NCBI GenBank assembly: GCA_023634235.1
Contig: JAMKCF010000008.1
Coordinates: 3,973,001 to 4,037,000 of the forward strand
DNA: 64,000 nucleotides
Direction of reading: 5' to 3'
Source of the DNA: Pisaster brevispinus
Taxonomy: Eukaryota; Echinodermata; Asteroidea; Forcipulatida; Asteriidae
Shown here: positions 50,461-61,959 of the stretch, piece after piece
Numbering within the stretch: the stretch's first letter is position 1
Layout of the letters: each line of letters starts with the position of its first letter
Position numbers and translations under genes: made by a program
Notes under the pieces: model-generated
What the model saw: only the letters and a program-made list of their open reading frames with translations
What the model was told of the DNA's origin: nothing
Databases searched by the model: none

Positions 50461-51351
50461 GGGAGAAACAAATTTATATTCTCTTTCCCCCACCCCTTTC
50501 CCACTCACAAATAATAAATAGAATCAACAACAACTCTTTTGCTATAAGATTTTATATTTTAATATGTGTTGAACAAACATCAACATTATTAAACATTTTT
50601 TATGAAAACATTGTGAATATCAATGACAAATTTTGTGTTTAAAATTGTTTTTGTTCTAACAGAAAAAAAGTGGATAAAAATAAGTCGTCACTTGATGTTT
50701 CAGCATGGTGCAACATAGCTATGGACTATTTCTCAAGGCAAATAATGTGACTGGACATGCTGGAAGTGCTAATTGACAATAAAATATAGAATAACAAACT
50801 TTTTGGTATACAGTTCAATTCATCCAATATACATGTTTTTTAAAACACAGCGATCAACTTGAAACATAATTAAATCCTATTTAAGCTGGCATTATAAAGT
50901 TGTTGACACTTAATTTTGAAATAAAAATAACTTAATCATAAAATTTCAACACATAAAAGCACAAAGCAAGCGTGATTAAAATGTTTGGCATGTCAAACTA
51001 AACCTACACCATATCAGGTATTTAGACAAAATAAATACTGGAGAGTATCCGCCGTCTAGGCCTATCTTTCATCCAACTTTAACTTGCCCCCGTAGAAATA
51101 GAACATGGGGGCACTTTGCCAATCTTGGCTCGGGGCTCGGGCCGTTTGCAAATCTCGGCTCGGGGCTCGGGCCCCGGCTTGGGCTGCGACTCTGTCATAA
51201 ATTGTTGGAGCAGTACATCTTGTGCAGTGTTTCCAGCATCAACAGAGTCCGTAGCCAGAGAGGCTGAAGGCTGATGTTTCGGTTGTCTTTACTTCAGTTA
51301 CCGTTCCACTATTTCTGAGAACTGCCTGATTTTGATTTGGAGTGTTGCATA
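50461..51351. other. AT-rich intergenic DNA with a GC-rich duplication
   Basis: No gene was found. At 51120-51180 'cggctcggggctcgggc' is present twice in near-identical form. The rest is AT-rich without clear repeats. Confidence 0.5.
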
Positions 51352-51700
51352 TTAACTCTTTCAGTGCCTGCGGTTTTTTTTTCCTTTTTTTTTTTTACGA
51401 TTTGAACCTAAAATGCTCGGCTTTTTTAAAAGGTTTTTCGAAATTCTGTATAAAAAAATGAGTCTTTCTCACCAAACAAAATGTATCTTGCTGATTTGTG
51501 TTGCCTTGGTACATCCCAAAATCAGTAGTATTTCTTGAGTGATATTGCCCTCTTGTGTTAACATGTAAATTATGGGTCGTACATGTACGATTGATGACAC
51601 TTTTTGAGTACATAAAAAAGATTGTACATGTACGTTATTGGTGCTTTTGGAATACATAAAATAGATTGTACATGTACGACATTGGCACTGAAAGAGTTAA
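51352..51700. mobile_element. piggyBac-type non-autonomous element, 349 bp
   Basis: Perfect 17-bp inverted ends including the target site: TTAACTCTTTCAGTGCC at 51352-51368 and GGCACTGAAAGAGTTAA at 51684-51700. TTAA is present on both flanks as expected for piggyBac target duplication. The interior has three 'gtacatgtacg' palindromes in roughly 50-bp near-repeats (51577-51680). No transposase is encoded. Confidence 0.8.
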
Positions 51701-52014
51701 GCCACAATAATCATGCAAACAAACCATTGTTCTGATGCTCTTAACATGATCTGTTGATCAGAAAACCGATAAAATCCAACAAGTATTCATACTCATTTGT
51801 ATGAATATTTTAAACAACCAACAAACTATCTACAGAGTACTAGTAATCAATAATTTATAATTATGAACAAAACATTTGATTGCACAATAAAATGTTAAAA
51901 TAAACAGCATTGGCATATATATCATTATCTACATTCTTCATAAATCTAATAATTTACAATGAACCATGCTTTAGGGGGACATAAATGTAAAAGCAAAACA
52001 AAATAGACCTTTAT

Positions 52015-53175
52015 CATGATTTGGCCAATTACGTTTTTCTCCAATCCAAATCATTGTAACCAAACCGAGACTCAAAGAAAAAATAGTCTGGTTCCTTTCT
52101 TGTGCAATGAATGTAAGCATTCATTACTGCTATTTGGTACAGGGAACAGGCCAAGATGGTGGCAGCATGATAAAGGACTTTGGGGAGCTAAATAAAAGTG
52201 AAAACAACTTATGGATGTGAGGTAGTCTAAAATAAACTTGTCGCTAGTCACCAGGCAGCATTCTCCCTTAACAGTGGTCCACTGGTCAAATGCTAAACCA
52301 AACACCCTTTAAGACCAGTGAAAATTCTCACTAAGTGATATGGCTGGCTAGTCCAGTGTTGAAAAGCATCCCTAATTTAGATGAAATATGGACCTTTCCT
52401 ATTGTTTGCATTGTTGTAAATTCAGTCAGACAATGGGAAACAATAGGAAAACATAACCACGAAGCTAAAACCGGGAAGCTTGTCATTATAATCCTAATAT
52501 CATAAGTTGAAGTCTCAAAAGACGAAAGGGAATTTGGAGATTTTCCAAGCTTTGCACACAACAAAAGAAAGACTACTGATTAATGCACAGACTGAAATTG
52601 CTGCATTGAAAGATACCATTCGAAAAAACTGCTAATACAAACTGTTGCTTGGCTTAAAATCTGGCCGGATTTCAAGGCTCTGATTTCATGGTTCTGCTTA
52701 CCCTAAGCGAAAAAAATTGGATAGCAAAAAAAACAAAAAACAAACAAAAACACTTTTAAACGCAAGTGTATTTCACAAGTTAACAATGTTTTGCTCGTTC
52801 ACATACCAACTTGAAGTTACTAAGCATTCTTCGCTTTACACAGCTAGCACCTGATTTTGACGCTAAACCTGCACGCCGAGAATAGTGACCATAAGCGCAG
52901 AAAACCAACGGTTAGCAGAGCCATGAAATTGGGCACTGGTCCTTGCTCTCTGCTCCAACCATACTTGAAAAAGTTTGGTGTGTACTCAAGCTATTGTAAG
53001 ACCCGGGCCCACTTTCATAAAGCTGTTAAGCAAACCAAGTTCTTAGCAAATTTTTCTGCTTAGCAGAATTGAGCAGGGAACCAGTCATGAGCAATATACT
53101 TTGCACGGTACATGTATTTTGGCTAGTGGGGGTAAGCAATTTCTGCCAAGCAAGACTTGTATGTGCTCAGCAGAT
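52015..53175. repeat. Cluster of dispersed repeats between BBS10 and the sialyltransferase
   Basis: 52015-52180 matches 44180-44320. 52258-52385 is a 'ggtccactggtc' family copy. 52675-52945 is a 7817-type foldback ('gatttcatggttctgctta' to 'agcagagccatgaaattggg'). 53005-53175 starts 'gggcccactttcataaagct', a further relative of the 25107 family. No gene was seen. Confidence 0.6.
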
Positions 53176-54145
53176 TTGATTACCATTCTATTATCCACAC
53201 ATGCAAAACTTCAAACATCACTTAACTTCAAGAGCTTTTCACTGCTAAACCTTGAAACGTTTTTATGTGTTCACCTTTCAAAAAAGATGTATATTTATAT
53301 ACACTAAGTACTAATACAAAAATCTTTGGAAATTTTGACTTTCAAAGAGAACGATTAATTTGATTCGAATTTGATTCATATCAAAATATTTCTCAATGTT
53401 TACTGTTAAAATTTTATTTGGTACACATTTGTAAGAAACAAAAACTTAAGTGGCACTATTCATCCAAAACTCCCTTCAAAAATTTAATCCCCCACCCTCA
53501 AAAACAGGCGACTCTCTTTTGCTTCAATAACGACGAAAAAACAAAGACTGACTACTTGTGGCAAGATTTGAGAGCAGATTTAAAATTAAGTTATTTTGCT
53601 TTAAATTGGAATAAAACTTTCAAAGGATTTATCATTATTATTGTTTTATATATTATAAATAGGCATTTAATTATAGTACTTTGGGGGTAGTTTCTCTTTT
53701 AATTGGAATGTATAAGTTCATTGTTTTTATAAAGCTACTCTGTCTATGAAAAAACTGTCTTGTCAACAAAAACAAAAAGGGTAAACAAACCACAAGTTAT
53801 CGCCGCTCTTTAACCACTTCGTGCTGGGGTTTCTGAAATGTTTCCATGCCCAGGGATGGGACTAATGTTTTCGAAACGGCAGAATAATTTGTTTTTGAAA
53901 GACTCATTGTCAAAATGAAACCCTGTCTTAACAATGTAAAGACAGACGCAAATGTCCCGGGATTTGTAGCTTTCGAGAAAATATTACATGTGTTCAACGT
54001 GAATTTTGATAGCCATGTCAATATAACACAATTCATCCAAACGCAATCTCCCCCCTTTAGTCAAGCAAAAAAGAAGAAAAAAAACATGACAAGACAGCAG
54101 TCCTCCTTTCGGATGATCCCTAGACTTCCCCTCAACCAACAATAC
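53176..54145. other. Intergenic, nothing recognised
   Basis: AT-rich. Short frames lack support. TTTATT at 53411-53416 would read AATAAA on the minus strand and could end sialyltransferase transcripts. Confidence 0.4.
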
Positions 54146-54146
54146 A

Positions 54147-54171
54147 TGTTGTTGTTGTTGTTGTTGTTGTT

Positions 54172-54204
<33 letters not shown>

Positions 54205-54250
54205 TGTTGTTGTTGTTGTTGTTGTTGTTTTGTTGTTGTTGCTGTTGTTA
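54147..54250. repeat. (TTG)n microsatellite
   Basis: About 33 units of ttg/gtt with regular T interruptions ('gttttgttg'). It ends about 18 bp past the sialyltransferase stop codon, so it falls in the 3' UTR as a CAA-rich tract on the coding strand. Confidence 0.95.
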
Positions 54251-54268
54251 TTGATGATTCAGATGCAA

Positions 54269-57200
54269 TCATCTGACCCCAGAATAAATCTTGATTTTCC
54301 CAGCATTCTGCAGTCTCTTCAGGATTGAGTGTTCAAAGTCGCCGTTGTGTACACCGGTCTTCTTGAAGAGTGAGTTCTGCGCACCATCGTTGTTCTGCCA
54401 ATAGTGATCCCAGTTGCCGTTCACGTTTGCTCCGTAGCCGAACAGGTTCACCTGAGAGAAAGGGAGTCGGATGCCAAATAAGGAAAAAATCAAACATCAC
54501 TTAGGACAGATCTCAAGATTCAAATGGATTCAAATACAAGTTTGTTATCCTTTATTTGTCTATATTTTTTTTAAATCTATAAATGGTTGTCAGGCACAGT
54601 AAGAACAATTTAAAACTGCTCCTAAATAATATACACAAAATTTTCATCTGAAGAAAAAAGATAATAAAAGAGTAAACAAAAAAAATAAAAAAAAGTCAAA
54701 TGGTTTTTAAAGTAATCTTAACGAATAAAGAGAAAACAGAGAAAAAGAGAAGTACAGCATGAATTGATAAACTAAACCACTAAAAGACTGAAGACCAATA
54801 CCCAAAACAGTAATTGGGTCAAAAGAGGGGGCAGATTTGGTCAAGATTATAAAATAAAAGCAAATAAAGTCAAAACCAAACAAATATAAAAGCACAGAAA
54901 TTTCTTGAATATCACCATTGAAAAACGTTATTGTCTTCTGTTGAGAGCATTACACAATAAAAGTAAGTTTTGAGAACTTTTGCATGATGTCAAAGGTAAA
55001 AGAAATACTTAGTTTGAGGGTAAAAACCACGTATACTAATCTATTCTGAGATGATCCCAGACTAGGCTCATCCCTTGATTAAAGTGTTCCGTAGGGCCAA
55101 GGCACCAGTGTTCTGTAGCATTCCATACAGAAACGAGGCACCAGTGTTCCAAACCATGGAAGAATGAATGATTTTACCAGTTTGACATGAATGTGTATGC
55201 GTGCATGAGTATATTCCATAAGCTTTCAATTTTTGTTCATAGACCCCTCACTTTCAGTAGGCCTGAGGCAAAGTGTCTAACGGATAATCCGCCACTTCCT
55301 TAGGGTAAATATTAACACATGGGCTTTCATCCACAGACTCACACAGCTCACTGTAAGATTTCTGTCATAACAAGCTACCAAGATTTTCTAGTATTGATGA
55401 ATCGCTTTGACTAACCTCATCACAAATTTGAAGAGCAAAGAACATTGCCAGGTTCCCTGTTGACGGGTACCGGCCGTGTTTCTCCAGCCACTCTGTGTGT
55501 ATGTGATGCATTAAGGACGGATTGTAGATCATCACCTGAAAAAGAAATTAGATAACGGAATTGTTATTGCCCTCAACTTTCTCTTCTTGAATTCAAGTAT
55601 TTTCTTGAGCTCTTGCCTTTATAATTTCAGTATATTGGATTACCCCCATCCTTGTTTACCTTCGATTTGGCGACGTCAATGGTTTTCTTGACATTTGTGT
55701 ACGTTCTGCAAAAAAAATTAAAAGACACATCACAAAGTTTGAATCTGTTACACTAACAATTATACCTGTTTGTGTGTGCTGTGTTGCCCAGAAGCCTTTG
55801 AAGAGCTCTGCTACATGTAAAAGGGTTCAAATATGAAGGTATTTCTCTGCAAGATTGATACTGGTATGAATTTTATAATCAGTGTGCTATAAGATTGCAA
55901 CCAGTCATTTGTGAGGTGGTTTTTTTTAAACGATTATTCTAAATCCAGGCCTGATTTGTTGCAATTGCCTCCACTGCCCCTGGTCATTGCCTTGAAGCCC
56001 CTTGAAATATTCTTATAGACATTTGCAATGTCCTTGTAGAGGTGCCCTTTACCAAGGAGAAGACGCCTCGGTGCCCTTGCCCTTGAGTCATCAGGCCTGC
56101 AAATCCTGCACTTTGTATTTGTAAAGATGACATGGGCAAGGATAAAAATTACTTGGGATCCAAGAGTGTTAAAAATTTTGATAATGTAACGTGTCATTTC
56201 CAGTCAGTTGGGCAGCATCATCAGTATAAGTGAGGTGGGAAAAAGGCATCTGGCATTTTTTTTCTTCATTCCTTTCATTTCATTTATTCTGGTTGTGAAG
56301 CCAAGGACTCTCAGAAAAGCAAAGTTAATCACTGTACTAGCCAAGAACCCAAATGGAGAGAAGACAAGGAAGGAAGTTTCAGTTTTAGATGTGAGGGGAA
56401 AAACCCCAGAGAATTATTCCAGGGAAAACCCACGCAATCAGTCAGGGACTGAAAACCCAATCCACAGAGTGCCCCTAGCCTGATTCCAACAACGGTCCTA
56501 GAGAGTGAAGGCGAGGATCTATACCACTGCGCCATCCCGGCATTCAAGGTGTTAACGGTTGTAAGTCATTGGCAGAAACCATCCAATCCAACAACTCTAA
56601 TGTTTATGTCCTCATCTTCCCAAAGAAGCAACAACCCTTTTTTTTTAAGATTCACTTTTTTACCAATTCATGTTGGTATTCTGAAAATGTTTCCGTGCCC
56701 ACCCGCCGTATAATTTTTTGAACTTTTTTGAGCTTCTTGAGTAATCGTTTTCCTTTTGAAAACTTGATAAAAGAAGAACAACAAAGGTTCTCATAATTAG
56801 CTCCGGGATTTGATGTAGTCGATGTAGTCATGAGTAGGCACACACCTAGATTCACAGAAACCTCGGGCGTGATCCACAGCCAAAAATACCTCCCATTAAG
56901 CTGAATATAATGACAAACAACTCTTGTTTGCCACATCTGTACAAAGGTCTGTAATCAGGGGTTACACAATGACTCTCGAAAAAGGGATTTTACAAGGCAT
57001 GTTTTCCAGAACCTGTTGTCCCCCTTTGTACAGGTGAAATGAAACGTATTACGGTAGGTGTATGCCTATGCACACTCCACACTAGAAAGCCGGGTGGATA
57101 TAAATGTCAGGCGTCCGGCTCTCAGGAAAAAGGAAAAAGTTGTTCTGGGCTTTACAAAATGTCCGCCGTAAGTCTGTCCCAAAATTATTTGCAGAAAAAC

Positions 57201-59742
57201 ACGTCATCCAATATGAAGTGGTTAAGCAGTGAATTTTTTAAAGATTTTTTGTTTTAACACAATAAAGTTTTGACATTAAAACCACTTTTCAATCTAATTG
57301 TCTCATGGAGAATTTGGGTGAAATGCACTTTGAGCCTTGATTCCGTACCGTGTTATTGTGCCGTTGGTCAGTGCGCTGGTCAGCCAGGCAACGTCCAGTA
57401 GCTTAAAGTCCATCAGCACAAAGTTGGCGTCGGGGCCTGGCGTCATGAAGCTCTCAGGATACATGAAGCGGTGGGTTTCCCTAGAGCCTACGTCCGAGAT
57501 GAAGCCTTCAGTCGGAGCCTTGTTGATTCTGCCATCGGGGAGCAAACAAAAAAAAGGAACATTGTTGCACTATTAACAAAACTACATCGTGGATAAATAG
57601 ATAAATAAATCTTTCAGATATATTCTTAAACTAAAAACCATTATAAGAAGATGTCTGGCAACACTTGAGTGAAAAAAAGGAACACACAATACTTCGGACG
57701 TTCTTCTTTTCTCCGTTTTACTTTTGACTGACAAATACAAAAAATGAGAACAAAGAGAGAAGCAACTAATCAGCTGAAGTTTTGGATGACTTTTTTTGCA
57801 AATTATATTTTAATTTTATTCAGTTTTAACTATCTCCAATAAAGCTCCAATAACAGGAAGGGATTGAAATGTTTATCTTTAAATAGAGTGCAATTCACTA
57901 AATAATTACGATACACACAAACTGACTTCTTTGGGGCAAACTTGCATAAAAATACAAATAATAATGTGCACTTGGCTATATTTGTTGGTGTTTCTGATCA
58001 GGGGAGTGTGGGTTCGAGTCCCGGTCTTGACACTTGTGTCCTTAAGCAAGACACTTAACCATTATTGCTTTGTCCTTCTGACGTAAAGCCAAAGGTCACC
58101 TGTGTTGTGAAACGCACCTAAATAACCCAGTCACACTTATTGCCAAGAGAAGGGGTTTGCCCCGGTGTTTCTGGCAGTGGCAGCACCTTGTAAACCCTTG
58201 TAAGGTGTTACATAAATCAGTTCAATAATTCAACAACTTCAAAACCTGTCCTGAAATGTTTCTGTTTGTTCAAGTGCCTTGAGTACATTATTGGTAGATA
58301 TGTGCGTTACGTAGTATACAAATATTGACTGCTTTTACTCGTGCTATGGTTAAAACTCTGACTCCCGAGGTGATCCCCGGACCGTTCCATTTTCCCAGGG
58401 AGTCGGAGTTTTAACCATAGCACGAGTAAAAGCAGTCAATATTTGTTTTATAACACCCCAACAGACTATTTATCATCCTCGTACACGTAACGTTCGTACG
58501 CGCATTTCAGATACACAGATGCACAACTGATTGGGTTCGAGGTGGGTAAAAAAGACGTCTGGGTACTGCGCGCGCCATGTAATAGTCGACTATTACATGG
58601 CAAACGACTATCACACGGCCGCCGGGTTTCTAGTAAAACTAAGACATATCATGTGACGCGCTCTAAACCAATGAAAAGGCAGAATTTTTGTAAAGGGGTG
58701 TTATAATGTTCATTATTATGATCAAACTTCACCACCTACCTGAAGACGTAGTCATGCGAATCAATCAGGTGGCCATACTGACTGCCCCGGAGATTCCCTG
58801 AGTTACCCACCACAGCGCATCGCAGACATCTAGACAAGTCCCTCACCCGATACGGGTCCTCGTCACTGATGACCTTCAGCGCTTCATTTATAACGTCAGG
58901 GACACTGGTGAGTTTGTTTGACTGCAGTGTCTGAAAACAATTGAGGATTTGCAAGTTGTTGCAAAGTTGTCAGTTACGCTTGGGTCATACTTTGGTAAAT
59001 GACCCCCAAAAAAGAAACTGTTCAATTTTTATCCAAAGCCGGCTTGTTACAAAGATGGTGATGTTAGTAAGCATCCTGCAAAATTATTTTGTCGGAAATG
59101 CCCTCATTGATTAGAAGTCAGTTAAAAAATTTGAATGTCGAAAGATCGCCTGCAAGGGTAATAAGTGACCATGAGAATAATGTTTGAAGCACGATGGATA
59201 ACTTCTTTGGAATTGCACTATAAAAGAGCTGATGTTAAGGAAGAAAATGATGGCACCTTGCTCAAGGATACGAGCACAAAGGTCAACCATGCCAGAATTC
59301 CATACCATGCTCTGATGACCCTGCTCTGCACTTTACACCCCCCTTGACACTCTACTGAATGCAAACAATGACTTTTATATATAAAAAAAAAATGACCCAC
59401 CTTCCACCACGAACTGATCACTGGAGTTAACATTTTATTGTGCCGTGTCCACACCGGACTCAGGCTCCCGTTAAACTTGAAGTCAAACCAAAGCGACTGT
59501 CCCGCCAGCCATAATCGTCGGCAGCCATCTGTGTAGTTCAGTGTTCCTCGAGTTCTAACATTTTCCGGGACGGTGAGTGGTGTGGTGAAGAACCTCCTGA
59601 CTGACGAGAGCGAGAAGAAGCTAGACTCTTGGCTGGGCGAGACTTTGGGTTGGCTGTGTCCACTTTCTTGAAGGTATATATACAGTGAGAAGATAATCAG
59701 GCAGGTGGCAAGGGCTACTGGCATTTTGAGACGAGCTTTCAT
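54269..59742 (-). CDS. ST3GAL1/2-like: Beta-galactoside alpha-2,3-sialyltransferase, ST3Gal1/2-like, 6 exons
   Basis: Golgi type II membrane enzyme of family GT29 that transfers sialic acid from CMP-Neu5Ac, typically to Gal-beta1,3-GalNAc O-glycans. Exons in transcription order: 59742-59401, 58930-58740, 57528-57349, 55705-55660, 55535-55416, 54451-54269. All are GT-AG and close to 353 aa, the family's normal length. The start [18 protein letters not shown] gives a short basic cytosolic tail and signal anchor. The stem has sequons (NYT, NGS). Sialyl motif L starts [12 protein letters not shown] (residue 152) and runs through [14 protein letters not shown] and [15 protein letters not shown]. 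Motif S is [15 protein letters not shown] to CDEVNLFGYG (274-300). Motif III is HYWQNN (309). Motif VS is HNGDFE (328-333), retaining the His and Glu. No key residue is missing. Assignment between ST3Gal1 and ST3Gal2 needs a tree. Echinoderms do make sialic acids. Confidence 0.93.
55945..56545. repeat. Two dispersed repeats in sialyltransferase intron 3
   Basis: 55945-56105 is a 'ttgcctccactgcccctgg' unit related to 33420-33570 and 43925-44090. 56275-56545 is the best-preserved copy of the 'gccaaggactctcagaaaag' family, about 270 bp, ending 'cactgcgccatcccgg'. Confidence 0.7.
57955..58316 (+). repeat. tRNA-derived SINE, nearly complete, in sialyltransferase intron 2
   Basis: B-box-like 'gtgggttcgagtcccgg', then 'gtccttaagcaagacactt', 'gagaaggggtttgccccggt', 'gcaccttgtaaacccttgt' and a tail with 'caagtgccttgag'. 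It is the best reference copy for the fragments at 1988, 17300, 25935 and 35150. Confidence 0.75.
58318..58446. repeat. Inverted repeat with 49-bp arms (48/49 match)
   Basis: Arms 58318-58366 and 58398-58446 are complementary except one position, separated by a 31-nt loop. The arm begins 'acaaatattgactgctttta'. It is intronic to the sialyltransferase and would form a very stable hairpin. Confidence 0.93.
58449..58705. mobile_element. Foldback element with 'tataacacccc' ends and a central palindrome
   Basis: Ends TATAACACCCC (58449-58459) and GGGGTGTTATA (58695-58705) are perfect inverted repeats. The interior holds a perfect 26-bp palindrome at 58575-58600 (arm 'ccatgtaatagtc'). It lies 34 bp from exon 2 of the sialyltransferase. 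Confidence 0.85.
58975..59170. repeat. Dispersed repeat, copy 2 (mate at 13660-13860)
   Basis: 'gggtcatactttggtaaatg', 'cttgttacaaagatggtga' and 'gtaagcatcctgcaaaatta' match copy 1 in order. Confidence 0.7.
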
Positions 59743-60700
59743 GGTGAGCTGTGCACATCACTCAAGACCGACACGGAAAACCATCAGGAACTTGTGTCCA
59801 TGTCAGGCATAGATGATGTCTCGTGTACAATTCCAGGTGTGGGAAATGAGTGTGGCTCGACCTCTGTTATTAAGGAAAAGGAAAAGCTAGATGATGTCAA
59901 TGGTTTAGGATAACGTCGCAATGGTAGGGCATTGCCACCAGTCTTTAGTCAATAATCATGTTTAGACCATTTTGGTTGGAATGGTACAAAGTACAAATCA
60001 ATAAAAATAATTTTGTTTTCAGAGCTAACTTTGAAACATGACATCATCTGTTCAGACATAAAAAAACAAGTGGATTTGTACATTCAAAATTTTTATTTTT
60101 GAGCCAGTCAAAATGTAAAATTCCACGCCGTTTTGATTGAACATCATCAAAATTCAGGAATGAACTAACAAATTCTCTGCACAAAAATGTACAGACCATC
60201 GTTTGGGGATTTTGGCAACAGTTGTATTATTTTGAAGGGTATCAAACACAATGGCATTTTACACCATTTCAACCTGAGGTTTGAGACTTGTAATGTGTTT
60301 TTTAAAAAACTTTCATTAGGACCCCATCTTTTGGAAAATGCGTGATCGCAAAAATGTTTTTGATCTTGAAGCCCCTCTTTAAAAAAAAAAATTCTGGGAT
60401 AATATTACAACGTACTTCCACCCAAGGTGAGAGTACTACCTGATGGCTCTTTCTTGTTTGTTTATTCTTAGAACAGGAATCCTGGTGTAATTTCTTCACT
60501 TCCTCTGCAACGGCCCCATCCGTACATAAACACAAAGTCTGACATGTACATTGTAAGGGTCTTGACAGGCTCAGAATAAACACAGAGGCCATGGATCAGG
60601 TCTGTTGTGCCAGCCTTGGCCTTTATGCGGGCCTTTGGCATCATACGCTGAGTGATGGAAGAGCCCTTCTTGAAGCAAGCAGGAATTTATGATTTACAAT
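59743..60700. other. 5' flank of the sialyltransferase and intergenic DNA
   Basis: No gene was identified. The start-proximal 150 bp have no clear TATA box. AT-rich sequence follows. Short minus-strand frames near 60300-60590 lack support. Confidence 0.4.
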
Positions 60701-60704
60701 CAAA

Positions 60705-61555
60705 CTATTGTGCAGTTATTTTTTCTCATTTCCAGAAAAGGACGCCCTGTCTGACCCATTGAACATTCGTCACACTGGTTAAACTGAGTAACGCATTTCT
60801 TGTTGTAAACAAGAACCCAATGAAATAGATTTTATGATTGATATTTTGGGGAACGAGAACCGTATGGCATAACAGCTTGTACATGTAGTTGATCAATGAA
60901 CACAGGGACGATTAGAAATACGTATTGATTGCATCCCCTTAAAATGATTGAAAACTTTAAAAATGTTTTTAAAGTACTGCATAAAAGCTCATAAAATGTA
61001 ACTATTTTCAGATGGCTATTAGCATCAAAGGTCCAGATTTCAAATAGGGGCAGCCAAGCAAGGCACATCATCAGGGGACATCATGCACACATAGTCACGC
61101 CACTGTTTAATTCACTAATTTATAAAAACGTTTTGGAAGTAGATTTAGAATTGATGACCTCTTTCCCCAACAGGTTAAAAACTAGCGGGTTGTGTCATGT
61201 TTGATGTACTATGTATTAAAAAAAAAACAGGCTTTTTTGGTTGAACACAATTAGGAATTTCAGTAAAAATTTTTTAAGCTTTGCGGGGAGTATGAACTAT
61301 TTGTGAAGTTATTTTTTCTTCCCCAGAAAAGGCTGTCGTGCACTCTATCGACCCATTGACATTCATTACACTTATTAAACTGAGTATTTGCTGTCCTTGT
61401 TGTAAACAAGAAACTAATGAAGTAGATGTTATGATGCATTGATGATACTTGGGAAAGAAAACACATGGCATAACAGCTTGTAGTTAATCATTGAACACAA
61501 GGATGAATAACAAAAATCTTCCCACAAATATAAACAGTATTGATTACATATTAAC
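60705..61555. repeat. Local direct duplication, about 230 bp, copies about 590 bp apart
   Basis: 60705-60935 and 61295-61555 share, in the same order, 'ccagaaaagg', 'gacccattga', 'ttgttgtaaacaagaa' and 'catggcataacagcttgta'. Divergence is substantial, so the duplication is old or this is a pair of repeat insertions. Confidence 0.7.
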
Positions 61556-61741
61556 AAATAGAGGCGTATTATCTGTTTACATTGTTCTTCATCAAATTAT
61601 TTATTGTTCTACTTCCTGAGGCCAGTGATTTTAGCATCGGGCAAGTAAACTTACAATCGTACAAGTCCGGCAGTCTTGTGTTTTTGAATAGTAACACCTC
61701 ACCGCATTTTTAATCTCAATACAATACAGTACAGGTCAACT

Positions 61742-61845
61742 TTAAAGGGACACGTTGCCTTGGATCGGGCGAGTTGTTCTAAAAAAGCGTTTGTAACCGT
61801 TTGCATAGACCAACTCTCTCGATCCAAGGCAACGTGTCCCTTTAA
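61742..61845. mobile_element. Minimal TTAA-ended foldback, 104 bp
   Basis: Perfect 26-bp inverted ends (from TTAAAGGGACACGTTGCC at 61742, mirrored at 61820-61845). Complementarity extends to about 35 bp with two mismatches, leaving a loop of about 34 nt. TTAA is at both ends. Confidence 0.88.
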
Positions 61846-61959
61846 TTACATGTGCACTGTACACGTGTGTGGCTGGTACAGGTTTGACATACATTGTATT
61901 GAAGTGTAGTCTACACTATAGTGTGTTGTCATACAACATGGTTCAACAGACACGTGCGC

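Noticed and set aside
50178..50504. Ser/Arg-rich minus-strand protein
   Set aside because: It is a frame through the degenerate minisatellite with no start or splice support.
53915..54328. 137-residue frame with a run of Cys, Val and Leu
   Set aside because: The run is the TTG microsatellite translated on the non-coding strand, overlapping the sialyltransferase last exon.
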